A DNA stretch of 28,222 nt from assembly GCA_964647255.1 (NCBI GenBank), contig CAZYGI010000052.1, positions 1 to 28,222 on the forward strand, in the 5' to 3' direction. The notes under the pieces were generated by a model, which ran no database searches, was not told the origin of the DNA, and worked only from the letters and a program-made list of their open reading frames with translations. This stretch comes from CAWJEL01 sp964647255 (lineage in GTDB: Bacteria; Chloroflexota; Anaerolineae; CG2-30-64-16). Numbering within the stretch: the first letter of the stretch is position 1; each line of letters opens with the position of its first letter. Shown piece by piece: positions 14,905 through 22,655 of this stretch. A program made the position numbers and the translations under genes.

Positions 14905-16842
14905 TTACTTCTGCACGAGCGTGAGGTTGTACAGGCCCGCGATGCTCCAGCCGTCGGTCAGATCGAGCGGCGGGACGGGCGGGTTGGTGCCATCGCCCTC
15001 ATGCGGGAAGTTCGTCCAGACGCTCTCGTTCACGGTGTGGAACGATTGCGGCCGGTACATGAGCGTGAAGGAGGGCACATCGGTCAGGTAGATCTTGACC
15101 AGTTCGGTGTAGGCCTTCTTCAGCTCGGCCTGATCCGTGATGGTCGGGATCGTCTGGATCAGCTTGTCGGCATCGGCGTTCTTGTAGAGGCCCCAGTTGC
15201 CGTTCCAGTTGCTCGCCATGCCGACGAACTCGGAGCTCATCAGCTTGCGGATGCGGGACCACGGCTGCGTCGGGCCGGCGCCGTCGGACCACATCATAAA
15301 GATGTCATAGCCGGCGGGCAGGTCCGCGTCGGACTTCGTCACGACGGTCTGGTAAACGCCCCACTCGGGGTAGTTGGTCGTGATGTCAATGCCGATCTTC
15401 TTGCCGGCCGCCGCAACGACCTCCATGGCCGCCTGCCAGTCGGACCAGCCGTTCGGGCAGGTCGCGACGTAGCTCAAGTTCTTGCCATTGATGTCGCGCC
15501 AGCCGTCGCCGTTGGTGTCCTTGATGCCGGCCTTGTCGAGCAGCGCCTTGGCGCCTTCAATGTCGTTGCCGGCCCACTGCAGGGCCTTGACGGCATCATG
15601 GTCGTACATGGCCTGTTCGCCCGCGGTCGGGTTCATCAGCGAGCGCGGGACCTGGTCGAAGGTCGCGGATTGGTTCGTCATCGCGTTGGCGATGATCGTC
15701 GGGTAGTCCACGGCCATGGCGATGGCCTTGCGGACCTCAACCTTGTCCAGACCGGGGGACTTCAGGTTGAAGAATGCGGTCGGGAGGCTGGCGCCGATGC
15801 CGTACGGCGGCTCGGGCAGGTAGGTCGAGATGGGCAGCCCGTAGCTTTCCCAGAGGATCTGAACATTGGAGTTGAACTGCTGGCTGACGTCCACTTCGCC
15901 TTGCGCCAGGGCAACCGAGCCGGCCGCGTTGTCCTTGTAGATCACATGCGCGAGATACTTCGGAGCGGGCAGCTTGCCCCACATGCTCTTGTCCTGGCCC
16001 CAGTATTTGTCGTCGCGCACGTAGACGACCTTGGTGTCGTCCGAGAAGAACTTGTGGTACGGGCCCGAGTAGACGACGTCTTCTGCGGTGTCGGCCAACA
16101 GCTTGGCGGCATCGCCGCCGACGCGCTTCTCAAGCGTCTGCGTCCAGGCCTTCTGGACGACGTAGTTGGTGCTCACGTAGGCATTGACCAACAGCGGGTT
16201 GACTGCCTTGCCGTCGGCGCCGAGCTTGGCCTTGATCACGACGGTCTGCGGATCCTTGGCGACGATATCCTCGATGTAATCCTTGTTCGCCGCGCCGGTC
16301 GGGGTGTTGTACTTGATGTGCGTGGCCCAGGTGTAGGCGACATCATCCGCGGTGACCGCGGTGCCGTCGCTCCACTTGGCGGCCGGCTTCATCTTGAAGG
16401 TGAGCTCGGTCTTGGCATCGTTCCAGGCGAAATTGCCATCGGCCAGGAGCGGGTACACCTTGCCGTCGAGCATGTTGTAGAGATACGGGGTCTCAAACAT
16501 GATGACGCGGGCATTGTCCTGCTGTGCGATCGCCATGGCGTTGTTGTTGTTGTTGGAATAGGGGTTCCAACCGACCACGGCGCTCCACTGCTGGCCGTTG
16601 AAGTACAGCGTCTCGTTGCGCGGCAGCGTATTGGCATCCACCGGCTTCGCCGGTTCCGGCGTGGGGGTGATGACTTTCTCGACTACTTTCTCGACGACCT
16701 GGGTCTCGATAACTTTGACCTCTTTTTCGACGACCTGGGTCTGGATTTCCTTCACGACCTGCGGCGTCGGTGTCGCGCAGGCGCTCAGAATCATGCTGGC
16801 CAGGAGGACCAGCGCAACGACAACGTAGTACCGGTTTTTCAT
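14905..16842 (-). CDS. Family-5 ABC substrate-binding lipoprotein (oligosaccharide/peptide)
   Basis: A 645-aa extracytoplasmic solute-binding protein. It has a lipoprotein signal, MKNRYYVVVALVLLASMILSAC, with lipobox LSAC and the lipid-carrying Cys at 22. A Val/Glu/Lys linker follows (VVEKEVKVIETQVVEKVVEK) and then TPTPEP before the SBP_bac_5 domain, which shows TLTFKMKPAAKWSDGTAVTADDVAYTW-like sequence, the family signature region. A run of five Asn (NPYSNNNNNAM) is encoded by five AAC codons at about 16541-16555. GGAGGAG precedes the ATG at 16842. Family-5 proteins bind peptides or oligosaccharides; in Thermotoga relatives bind cello- and manno-oligosaccharides. With beta-mannosidase, beta-glucosidase and ManA nearby, a beta-oligosaccharide ligand is more likely than peptide (inference). 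Confidence 0.95.
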   Translation of the reverse strand: MKNRYYVVVALVLLASMILSACATPTPQVVKEIQTQVVEKEVKVIETQVVEKVVEKVITPTPEPAKPVDANTLPRNETLYFNGQQWSAVVGWNPYSNNNNNAMAIAQQDNARVIMFETPYLYNMLDGKVYPLLADGNFAWNDAKTELTFKMKPAAKWSDGTAVTADDVAYTWATHIKYNTPTGAANKDYIEDIVAKDPQTVVIKAKLGADGKAVNPLLVNAYVSTNYVVQKAWTQTLEKRVGGDAAKLLADTAEDVVYSGPYHKFFSDDTKVVYVRDDKYWGQDKSMWGKLPAPKYLAHVIYKDNAAGSVALAQGEVDVSQQFNSNVQILWESYGLPISTYLPEPPYGIGASLPTAFFNLKSPGLDKVEVRKAIAMAVDYPTIIANAMTNQSATFDQVPRSLMNPTAGEQAMYDHDAVKALQWAGNDIEGAKALLDKAGIKDTNGDGWRDINGKNLSYVATCPNGWSDWQAAMEVVAAAGKKIGIDITTNYPEWGVYQTVVTKSDADLPAGYDIFMMWSDGAGPTQPWSRIRKLMSSEFVGMASNWNGNWGLYKNADADKLIQTIPTITDQAELKKAYTELVKIYLTDVPSFTLMYRPQSFHTVNESVWTNFPHEGDGTNPPVPPLDLTDGWSIAGLYNLTLVQK

Positions 16843-16912
16843 TTTCTCCTCCGTGAGTGAAATGGGTTGATATGCGGCAGGATTCGAATCGAATGCGCAA
16901 TCGCTAGATAGA

Positions 16913-18040
16913 TCACTTCGCAGCGACACCTCCTTCAGAAATAGTGTTGGCCACCTGGCGGGCGTTTGCGGCGAAGCGCAGCGCCTGGCCGCACGATGCG
17001 CGCACCACCAGTTCGGTCGGCAGCACGATGTGCTGCGCCCCGATACGATCGCGCTCGGCCGGATTGGATTCCAGCAGGTCTATCATGGTAGAGGCCGCCA
17101 GATAACCCAGCCGCTCGACAGGTTGGCGAACCGTGGTGAGGGGCGGCTCGATGGCTGAGGCCAGCGCGAGATCGTCGAAGCCGACGAGCGCGATGTCCTC
17201 CGGCACCCGGAGGCCAGCCGCCCGGATGGCTTTGAGCGCCCCGATCGCCATGCTGTCGCTGGCAACAAAAACCGCCTGTGGGAGCGGCGCGGCCTGCAGC
17301 AGGCGTTCCATGCTGCGGGTCCCGCTCCATTCCGACCAATCGCCTTCCTGCACGTACGCCGGAGGTACATCCAGGCCGAGGCCGCGTAACCCGAGCAGGA
17401 AGCCGTCCCGCCGATCAATGGCGGCAATCGCGTTGAGCGGGCCGGTGATGGTGGCGATGCGGGTATACCCCAGCCGCGCCAAGTACTGAGCGGCCATGCT
17501 GGCGCCGCGCAGGTTATCGGCATCCACCGTGGCGATGTCGGTGCGCTCCGGGATCCGGCCGATCAACACGAACGGGAAGTGGTCCGCCACCAACCGCTCG
17601 ACGAAGTAATCCTCTTTCAGCGCCGAGGCGACAATCAGGCCATCCATGTGGCCTGACCGGATGAGCCGGCGAAAGGTAGTATCGGTCTGCCGGATCATCA
17701 GCGAGAGCATCAGATAATAGCCTCGCTCTTCGCACGCAGCGGCAATCCCTTGGAGCAGTGCGGGAAAATACGGATCGGAGAAAACTGTCGTGAGAGTTTG
17801 CGGGATGACCAGGCCGACGATCTGGCTGCGCCGCGTGGCCAGTGCGCGCGCCGCCGTGTTGGGGTGGAAGTCGTGTTCTTTGATATGCTGCCACACGCGC
17901 TCCCGCGTGGCGGCGTGGACCTTCGGATCATCGTTGACAACCCGGGACACCGTCGAGCGCGAAACGCCAGCAAGCCTGGCGATTTCTTCGAGCGTTATGC
18001 CCGCTCCAGTCCGGGGGGGAGCCTTTTCGGTGGAGACCAT
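16913..18040 (-). CDS. LacI-family transcriptional repressor, CelR-like
   Basis: A 375-aa regulator. The helix-turn-helix and hinge lie at residues 15-70: ITLEEIARLAGVSRSTVSRVVNDDPKVHAATRERVW and NTAARALATRRSQIVGLVIPQ. The periplasmic-binding-protein-like sensor fills the rest: LTTVFSDPYFPALLQGI, a conserved VALVGFDDLALASAIEPPLTTVRQP near 290-315 and ILPTELVVRASCG near the C-terminus. It is the first gene after a strong promoter and a perfect LacI-type operator (18148-18161), so it should repress its own operon. The recognition helix (SRSTVSRVVNDDPKV) is close to that recalled for T. fusca CelR, which binds the same palindrome. The inducer is probably a beta-gluco- or beta-manno-oligosaccharide (inference). 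GGAG precedes the ATG by about 13 bases, a weak spacing. Confidence 0.95.
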   Translation of the reverse strand: MVSTEKAPPRTGAGITLEEIARLAGVSRSTVSRVVNDDPKVHAATRERVWQHIKEHDFHPNTAARALATRRSQIVGLVIPQTLTTVFSDPYFPALLQGIAAACEERGYYLMLSLMIRQTDTTFRRLIRSGHMDGLIVASALKEDYFVERLVADHFPFVLIGRIPERTDIATVDADNLRGASMAAQYLARLGYTRIATITGPLNAIAAIDRRDGFLLGLRGLGLDVPPAYVQEGDWSEWSGTRSMERLLQAAPLPQAVFVASDSMAIGALKAIRAAGLRVPEDIALVGFDDLALASAIEPPLTTVRQPVERLGYLAASTMIDLLESNPAERDRIGAQHIVLPTELVVRASCGQALRFAANARQVANTISEGGVAAK

Positions 18041-18147
18041 GGTCTACAGACTCCGAGATTGACGGATGATCCGATGTGCGGTTGGATTGGCGACCGGCCG
18101 ATGCTGCTGACATGCCGCCATGCGCGGGAGCCACCCTCAAGTGGCTG

Positions 18148-18161
18148 TGGGAGCGCTCCCA
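18148..18161. promoter_or_regulatory. LacI-family operator, perfect 14-bp palindrome TGGGAGCGCTCCCA
   Basis: The palindrome has the central CG typical of LacI operators. On the minus strand it starts 9 bases after the -10 hexamer, so it covers about +3 to +16 of the predicted transcript and would block initiation or escape. To my knowledge it is identical to the 14-bp CelR operator described in Thermobifida fusca. Only one copy was found by eye in the window. Confidence 0.85.
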
Positions 18162-18170
18162 TTGAGGGAA

Positions 18171-18199
18171 ACTATATCATACCCCGGTTGCGTTGTCAA
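18171..18199 (-). promoter_or_regulatory. Strong sigma-70 promoter of the lacI-ABC-glycosidase operon
   Basis: On the minus strand a perfect -35 TTGACA (18194-18199) and -10 TATAGT (18171-18176) are separated by exactly 17 bases. TG one base before the -10 (TGATATAGT) makes an extended -10. The start site is expected near 18164, leaving a leader of about 125 bases that includes the operator and a small AGCCAC/GTGGCT hairpin (18129-18146). Confidence 0.8.
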
Positions 18200-18300
18200 G
18201 ACCGAGATTTCGGGTTTCGGTGTTTCGTGCCCAGGCAACGATGCTCCATCCACGTCGGCATCGAGCAACTTCCGTGGATCAGTCCCTGTCGGGACCAAAC

Positions 18301-19287
18301 TCAGTTTTCGCCGATGCTGGACAGCATGACCCTGTAGCCGCCGAGCGGGTTGAGTTGATAGGGGCCGCAATCGGCCGGGATGATCACGGAATCGAATCGC
18401 TTGAGCACCAGCGGCGCGCTTGTCGGGGTGCCCGTTTCTTCTTGCGGCCCCGCGGTGAGCGGGACGAACTCCGCTGCCCCTTCGATCACGGTGAGCGCGT
18501 GGAAGGTGCGGCCGGCGGTGTGCAGCGTGACCGGCTTGCCCTGGCTGGCGATCAACTCCAGGGTGAAGTACGCGCAGGTGGCCAGCCTGGCCCGTTCACC
18601 GTCGCCCAGGACGGGCGCATGTTGCAGGGTCGCCGCGGCCGCGGGATTTGCGACCGCCAACGACTTCTCGATGTGCAGCGGCCGGCCGGGCGTGGCAGGG
18701 CGGTTCCAGTCGAAGACGCGATAGGTCAGGTCCGAGGTCTGTTGCACCTCGTAGATCAGCAGGCCCGGGCCCAACGCGTGGACGGTGCGCGCGGGCATGA
18801 GCGCAGTGTCGCCCGGCCGCACGTCCCGGTACTGCACCCAGTCCAGGATCGTCCCGCGGCGGATGGCGGCGGCCAGCGCTTCGGCGGTCGTCTCAGACCG
18901 CAGCCCGGCGATGAACTGCGCACCCGGCTCCGCCTCCACCACATGCCACGCCTCGGTCTTGCCGAAGTGGCCGGGGCCTTCCAGCGCCACCGCCAGCGCA
19001 TCGTCCGGGTGCACCTGGAGCGAGAGCCACTGCGCGACGTCGAGGATCTTGACCAGCAGCGGGAAGCGCGTCCCGGTCCGCTCGGTCGCCCGCTGCCCCA
19101 GCAAAGCCGGGCCGTATTCGGCCGCGACATCGGCCAAGGTGCGACCGGCGAGCGGCCCCGCGGCGATGCGATCTCCTTCGTAGATGGCCCACGCCTCGGC
19201 GGTGAGCTGGCCTGGGCGCAGCCGCTGCCCGCCCCACAGATAGTCACGGTATTCGGGAATGAGTTGCAGCGGATAGGATAACGTCAC
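18301..19287 (-). CDS. manA: Mannose-6-phosphate isomerase, class I
   Basis: A 328-aa zinc-dependent cupin enzyme interconverting mannose-6-phosphate and fructose-6-phosphate. Zinc ligands are seen as Q91 and H93 in LSLQVHPDD, E112 in FGKTEAWHVVEAEPGA and H170 in MPARTVHALGPGLLIYEVQQ. The RVFDWNRP motif and a C-terminal cupin half follow. At 328 aa it matches the short bacterial/Bacillus-type enzymes. The start is GTG at 19287 with GGAGGT 8 bases upstream. It lies directly upstream of the LacI-controlled operon on the same strand but has its own promoter-like TATAAT; the repressed promoter is downstream of it. It fits the beta-mannosidase by passing released mannose, after phosphorylation, to glycolysis. 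No mannokinase is in the window. A weak hairpin GTCCC/GGGAC (18282-18295) follows the stop. Confidence 0.94.
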   Translation of the reverse strand: MTLSYPLQLIPEYRDYLWGGQRLRPGQLTAEAWAIYEGDRIAAGPLAGRTLADVAAEYGPALLGQRATERTGTRFPLLVKILDVAQWLSLQVHPDDALAVALEGPGHFGKTEAWHVVEAEPGAQFIAGLRSETTAEALAAAIRRGTILDWVQYRDVRPGDTALMPARTVHALGPGLLIYEVQQTSDLTYRVFDWNRPATPGRPLHIEKSLAVANPAAAATLQHAPVLGDGERARLATCAYFTLELIASQGKPVTLHTAGRTFHALTVIEGAAEFVPLTAGPQEETGTPTSAPLVLKRFDSVIIPADCGPYQLNPLGGYRVMLSSIGEN

Positions 19288-19305
19288 GCGTAAACCTCCG
19301 GACTG

Positions 19306-19332
19306 GGGCGCTGCCGCGTCTTGGCAGCGCCC
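19306..19332 (-). promoter_or_regulatory. 10-bp perfect hairpin in the manA leader
   Basis: GGGCGCTGCC (19306-19315) pairs with GGCAGCGCCC (19323-19332), 7-base loop, ending a few bases before the GGAGGT ribosome-binding site of manA. It could modulate translation or mRNA stability, or end read-through from the regulator gene upstream on the same strand. No T-run follows. Confidence 0.45.
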
Positions 19333-19359
19333 TCGATCGCTTTGCTTTTATGCCAGGCC

Positions 19360-19365
19360 ATTATA
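19360..19365 (-). promoter_or_regulatory. -10 element of a possible manA promoter
   Basis: A perfect TATAAT on the minus strand lies 73 bases before the manA GTG. The -35 is poor (TTCCTG-like). In the same 220-base gap, GGAATCGCG occurs twice in direct orientation (19403-19411 and 19426-19434), about two helical turns apart, and could be a binding site for a regulator. Confidence 0.4.
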
Positions 19366-19507
19366 GATGGTTTCTTGCCGAAGCAGGAAGAAAGCCCGCA
19401 TCGGAATCGCGATGGTCACGGCAGAGGAATCGCGTAACTGTGATCTTTGGGGTTCACCGCGGGACACGCGGCAGCTATGGCTGGAGAACGGGCGGGCGCG
19501 ATTGTTT

Positions 19508-21883
19508 TCAAGAATCGTCCAGCCGCTCTTCCGATCGGGCGAGCCAGGTCTCTGCGTGCGCCATCGTCTGCTGCGCCATCCATTCGCGCGCAGCGCGCCA
19601 GTGGGCTGACCATTCCGCTGCGTCCACCAGGCTGCGCGCGGTTTGCAGGCGTTGCGTGACCAGGGCGTAATAGATCGGGGATAGCGGGCTGCTGCGTTCG
19701 CCCAGCCCCGCTTCGGCGGCCAGGCTCTGCACGCTGAGGGCGGCGCTTTCCGCTCGCCCAGCAGCCTCAGCCAGCAGCAGGCCGGCCAGGGTGACCAGCC
19801 AGAAGCGCAGCCGGCGCACATGCTGGCGGGCATGCGGCAGCGCCCGCAGCAGCTCCCGGCGCGCGGCCGCGTTATCCCCGCGCGCCAGGGCGATCTCGGC
19901 CCGGTCGGTGTGCAGCATTGCCCGTGCCAGGTCCGGCTCGGCGTCCGGCAGCAGGGCGTCAGCCTGACCGAACAGCGCTTCGGCCGCGGCCAGGTCGCCG
20001 CGCACCCAGGCTACCTCACCCAATTGCAGCATCGGGAAACCGGGGTTGAGCGCCTCTGGTCGCTGCTGCGCCAGCGTCACGCTGCGCCGCAGCGCCGCTT
20101 CCGCCTGGGCGAACTCCCCGCGCTCGATGGCGATGCGCCCCAGCAGGTTGAACAGCGCAGCCAACCTTTCAGGTCGTTCCTCCTGCGCAATGGCGACGGC
20201 TTGTCCGGCGAAGTCGTCCGCGCTGGCGAAGTCATGGCACTGCCAGGACAGGTTCGCCGCCTTGAACAGGAGGCCGATGCGCTGGTCGGCATCCCCCTGG
20301 CCCCCCAACGCCAGGCTGCGGCGGATCAGCGCCTGGCCCGCGCGCACATAGCCGCGGGTCTCCCAGAACCAAGCCAGATCGGAGCACATCTGTAGCGCCG
20401 CAGACGCCTCCCCCTGTTCAATCAACTGCTGGAGCGCAGCCAGGTAATTGTCGTAGTCGTTCTCAACGGCTTCCAGGTTGTCCGAGGACTGCGCCAGCAA
20501 GGCGCGAAAGTGCTGCGCGTGCCGCTCCTGCGCCAGGTTGCGCTCCTCCGCGGACATCCGATTCCAGGCGAACTCGCGGATCATCTCCAGCAGTCGCCAG
20601 CGGCCAGGTTCGCGCGTGACTAGGCTGTGGTCGCTCAAGGTCGCCAGCCACGACTGTGCAAGCGCACAGCCGGCCGGATCGGCCGCCCCGGCACAGACTG
20701 CGGCCGCGGCGTCCAGTGTGAAGGAACCGGCGAAAACGGCGAGGCGCCGCAAACAGGCGCGCGCGTCCGGGTCGAGCAGATCGTAACTCCACGCGATGGC
20801 GTTGGCTAGGGTGCGCTGACGGGGTGGCAGGTCGCGGGCGGAGGCCTGGATCGCCCCCACCCAGTCTGTTTCGTTGTGCAGAGCAGCAGCCAACTCCGCT
20901 GCCGATAGGCGCCGCAGGGTCGCCGCGGCCAACTCGATCGCCAGGGGGATGCCTTGCAGCTTGTGCAAGATGTCCAACACATGGCCGGCATCGGTCGCGT
21001 CGAGGTCGAACGCTGGGCGGTGCTGGCGGACGCGAGCCACAAACAACTGCACGGCCTCGAACGCCAGCATCTGGTCGCTCGGCGTCCCCGGCGGCGGCAG
21101 CGAGAGCGGCGGGGCCGCGTATTCGTGCTCGCCGTAGACGTGCAGCGGCACGCGGCTCGTGGCCAGCACCTTCAGCCCCGGGCAGGCCCGCAGCAGCGCG
21201 CTCACCTCCGCCGCAGCCTCGACCACCTGCTCGCAGTTGTCCAGCACCAGCAGCACCCGCTTCCCGCCCATCACGGCCCGAAAACGTTCAGGCCACGGGA
21301 CGTCGGCCAGCTCGTGCACCTCCGCCTGGCGCGCGATGGCGGCGAGCGCCAGCGTCGGGTCGCTGATGGGCGCCAGGTCCACGAACCAGACGCCATCCGG
21401 AAAATCGGGCAGGAGTATTTTGGCGGCGTGGATGCTGAGCCGCGTCTTGCCGATGCCGGGCGGGCCGATGAGGGTGAGCAGGCGCACATCGCTGCGGCGC
21501 AGCAGGGTCGTGACCGCGGCAACATCCTGCGTGCGGTTAACGAACGAGGTCAGCGGCGCGGGCAGATTATGCGGGGTCGGCGTCCCGATCGGCTGTGGGG
21601 GGTGGGGCGCAGCGGCGAACGCTTCTGCGGCCGGCAGGCGTTCCACGGCAGTGACCCCGCGCGCCGCGCGCAGAAATGCCGCGCGATCGCCATCGGGCAC
21701 GGCCAAGGCCGCGGCCAGCAGCTCGGCCAGCTCGCGCGACGGCCGCCGCTCATCCGCCTCGATTTTGCGGATAGTGGCCGCGCTGGCGCTCGCGCGGCGA
21801 CCAAGCTCGGCCTGGGTCAGGTCGAGCGCTCGCCGCCGGCGGCGCACCCAATCCCCGAAAGATAATCCAGCGAGTTCGTCCAT
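19508..21883 (-). CDS. XRE-family HTH / NTPase / TPR regulator
   Basis: A 791-aa signalling protein. Residues 8-65 are an XRE helix-turn-helix (FGDWVRRRRRALDLTQAELGRRASASAATIRKIEADERRPS). Residues 115-450 are a STAND/AfsR-like NTPase with Walker A GPPGIGKTRL (140-149), Walker B RVLLVLDNCEQV (209-220), ATSRVPL and GIPLAIELAAATLRRLSAAEL. Residues about 490-760 are TPR-like helical repeats rich in Ala (GRIAIERGEFAQAEAALRRSVTLAQQ). Proteins of this build bind DNA and sense an unknown signal through ATPase/TPR parts. The ATG at 21883 has AGGA just before it. It is divergent from the lipoprotein-secreted protein pair at 22033-26631, which may be its target. Such regulators are common in Chloroflexota and Actinobacteria. 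The specific signal is unknown. Confidence 0.92.
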   Translation of the reverse strand: MDELAGLSFGDWVRRRRRALDLTQAELGRRASASAATIRKIEADERRPSRELAELLAAALAVPDGDRAAFLRAARGVTAVERLPAAEAFAAAPHPPQPIGTPTPHNLPAPLTSFVNRTQDVAAVTTLLRRSDVRLLTLIGPPGIGKTRLSIHAAKILLPDFPDGVWFVDLAPISDPTLALAAIARQAEVHELADVPWPERFRAVMGGKRVLLVLDNCEQVVEAAAEVSALLRACPGLKVLATSRVPLHVYGEHEYAAPPLSLPPPGTPSDQMLAFEAVQLFVARVRQHRPAFDLDATDAGHVLDILHKLQGIPLAIELAAATLRRLSAAELAAALHNETDWVGAIQASARDLPPRQRTLANAIAWSYDLLDPDARACLRRLAVFAGSFTLDAAAAVCAGAADPAGCALAQSWLATLSDHSLVTREPGRWRLLEMIREFAWNRMSAEERNLAQERHAQHFRALLAQSSDNLEAVENDYDNYLAALQQLIEQGEASAALQMCSDLAWFWETRGYVRAGQALIRRSLALGGQGDADQRIGLLFKAANLSWQCHDFASADDFAGQAVAIAQEERPERLAALFNLLGRIAIERGEFAQAEAALRRSVTLAQQRPEALNPGFPMLQLGEVAWVRGDLAAAEALFGQADALLPDAEPDLARAMLHTDRAEIALARGDNAAARRELLRALPHARQHVRRLRFWLVTLAGLLLAEAAGRAESAALSVQSLAAEAGLGERSSPLSPIYYALVTQRLQTARSLVDAAEWSAHWRAAREWMAQQTMAHAETWLARSEERLDDS

Positions 21884-21884
21884 C

Positions 21885-21990
21885 GTCCTGTCACGCTAAT
21901 TGTAACGCTGCGCGTGACCCTTTGCAAACAAAATTCGATCAAAATGCGCACAAATAATCCGAAGTCACGAAGGCGATTCTATGACAGGAC
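21885..21990. promoter_or_regulatory. Divergent control region with inverted repeats
   Basis: GTCACGC (21890-21896) and GCGTGAC (21912-21918) form a 7-bp inverted repeat close to the regulator start. GTCCTGTCA (21885-21893) is repeated inverted as TGACAGGAC (21982-21990), so each gene side carries TGACAGGAC in its own sense. Between them is an AT-rich stretch (21923-21960) suitable for promoters. Autoregulation by the divergent XRE-NTPase is plausible. Confidence 0.4.
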
Positions 21991-22032
21991 CCAGATGGCG
22001 TCTGTTGGGCACATTGCTGTCAGGAGATGAAG

Positions 22033-22650
22033 ATGAGATACAGAATTGACATCGCGTTGGTTTTGCTCACACTGTTTGTTGCCGTCGCCCTGGCTGCATG
22101 CGGGGGCGGCCAGTCGTCCCCACAGGTCAAGCCGGCGTCCACAGCCATTCCGCCGACGCCGACGATCGCCCCCGCCGAACCGGCCACAGAGCAGCCCGCC
22201 GCGGCGTCGGCGGCGTTGACCATCCCCTGCACCGAGTTGGTGCCGGCCGACGAGCTGCAGCGCATGATCGGCGCGACGCCTGACAGTCTGATGGATACCG
22301 TCATGCCGGGTTGGACCGCGTGCAACTGGTTTTACACCCCGGCCGGCGCCGGCCAGCAGGCCCAGTTCACGGTGCAGGCCTACACCGGCGCGGAGACCCT
22401 GGTCAAATGGCGCATGGACACTAACCCCGCCAATCGGCTGGCAGGAGTGACCGTGAATAGCCTGGCCGACTACGTGCAAGAGGGCTACACCTGGGTGATC
22501 CCCGAGAGCAAGCTGCGCGCGGTCCAGGCGCTGAAGGACGGTCGCTACGTATTCCTGCGCTTCCCGGCCGACAACCTGGCGCTGGGCACGGAGTCGAACA
22601 TCGCCGATTACCTGGCTGTGCTGTTCAGCCGTTTGCAGGCCAAGGGGTGA
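22033..22650 (+). CDS. Lipoprotein with DUF3558-like Cys pattern
   Basis: A 205-aa exported lipoprotein beginning MRYRIDIALVLLTLFVAVALAACGGG, with lipobox LAAC. A Pro/Thr/Ala spacer (PASTAIPPTPTIAPAEPATEQP) leads to a globular domain of about 150 residues starting TIPCTELVPADELQRMIG and containing WTACNWFY; the two Cys may pair. The layout resembles DUF3558-type lipoproteins, which is a weak visual match. An ATG at 22027 is in frame too, but AGGAG (22022-22026) touches it, whereas the ATG at 22033 has a 6-base spacing, so the later start is preferred. An 11-codon frame (21995-22030) with its own AGGA ends at the ATGA of the earlier start. The stop is 5 bases before the next gene, so the pair is an operon. 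Confidence 0.85.
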   Translation: MRYRIDIALVLLTLFVAVALAACGGGQSSPQVKPASTAIPPTPTIAPAEPATEQPAAASAALTIPCTELVPADELQRMIGATPDSLMDTVMPGWTACNWFYTPAGAGQQAQFTVQAYTGAETLVKWRMDTNPANRLAGVTVNSLADYVQEGYTWVIPESKLRAVQALKDGRYVFLRFPADNLALGTESNIADYLAVLFSRLQAKG

Positions 22651-22655
22651 TGTAG

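Noticed and set aside
15001..16860. Long plus-strand open frame (619 codons)
   Set aside because: Opposite the family-5 binding-protein gene; repetitive Val/Gly/Asp/Arg composition typical of an antisense shadow.
16883..16895. GATTCGAATC palindrome before the binding-protein gene as an operator
   Set aside because: Ten bases, no resemblance to the CelR-like site and no good promoter next to it; could be chance.
18129..18146. AGCCAC/GTGGCT hairpin as a second operator
   Set aside because: Only six bases per arm with a six-base loop and no central CG; more likely a leader hairpin than a LacI site.
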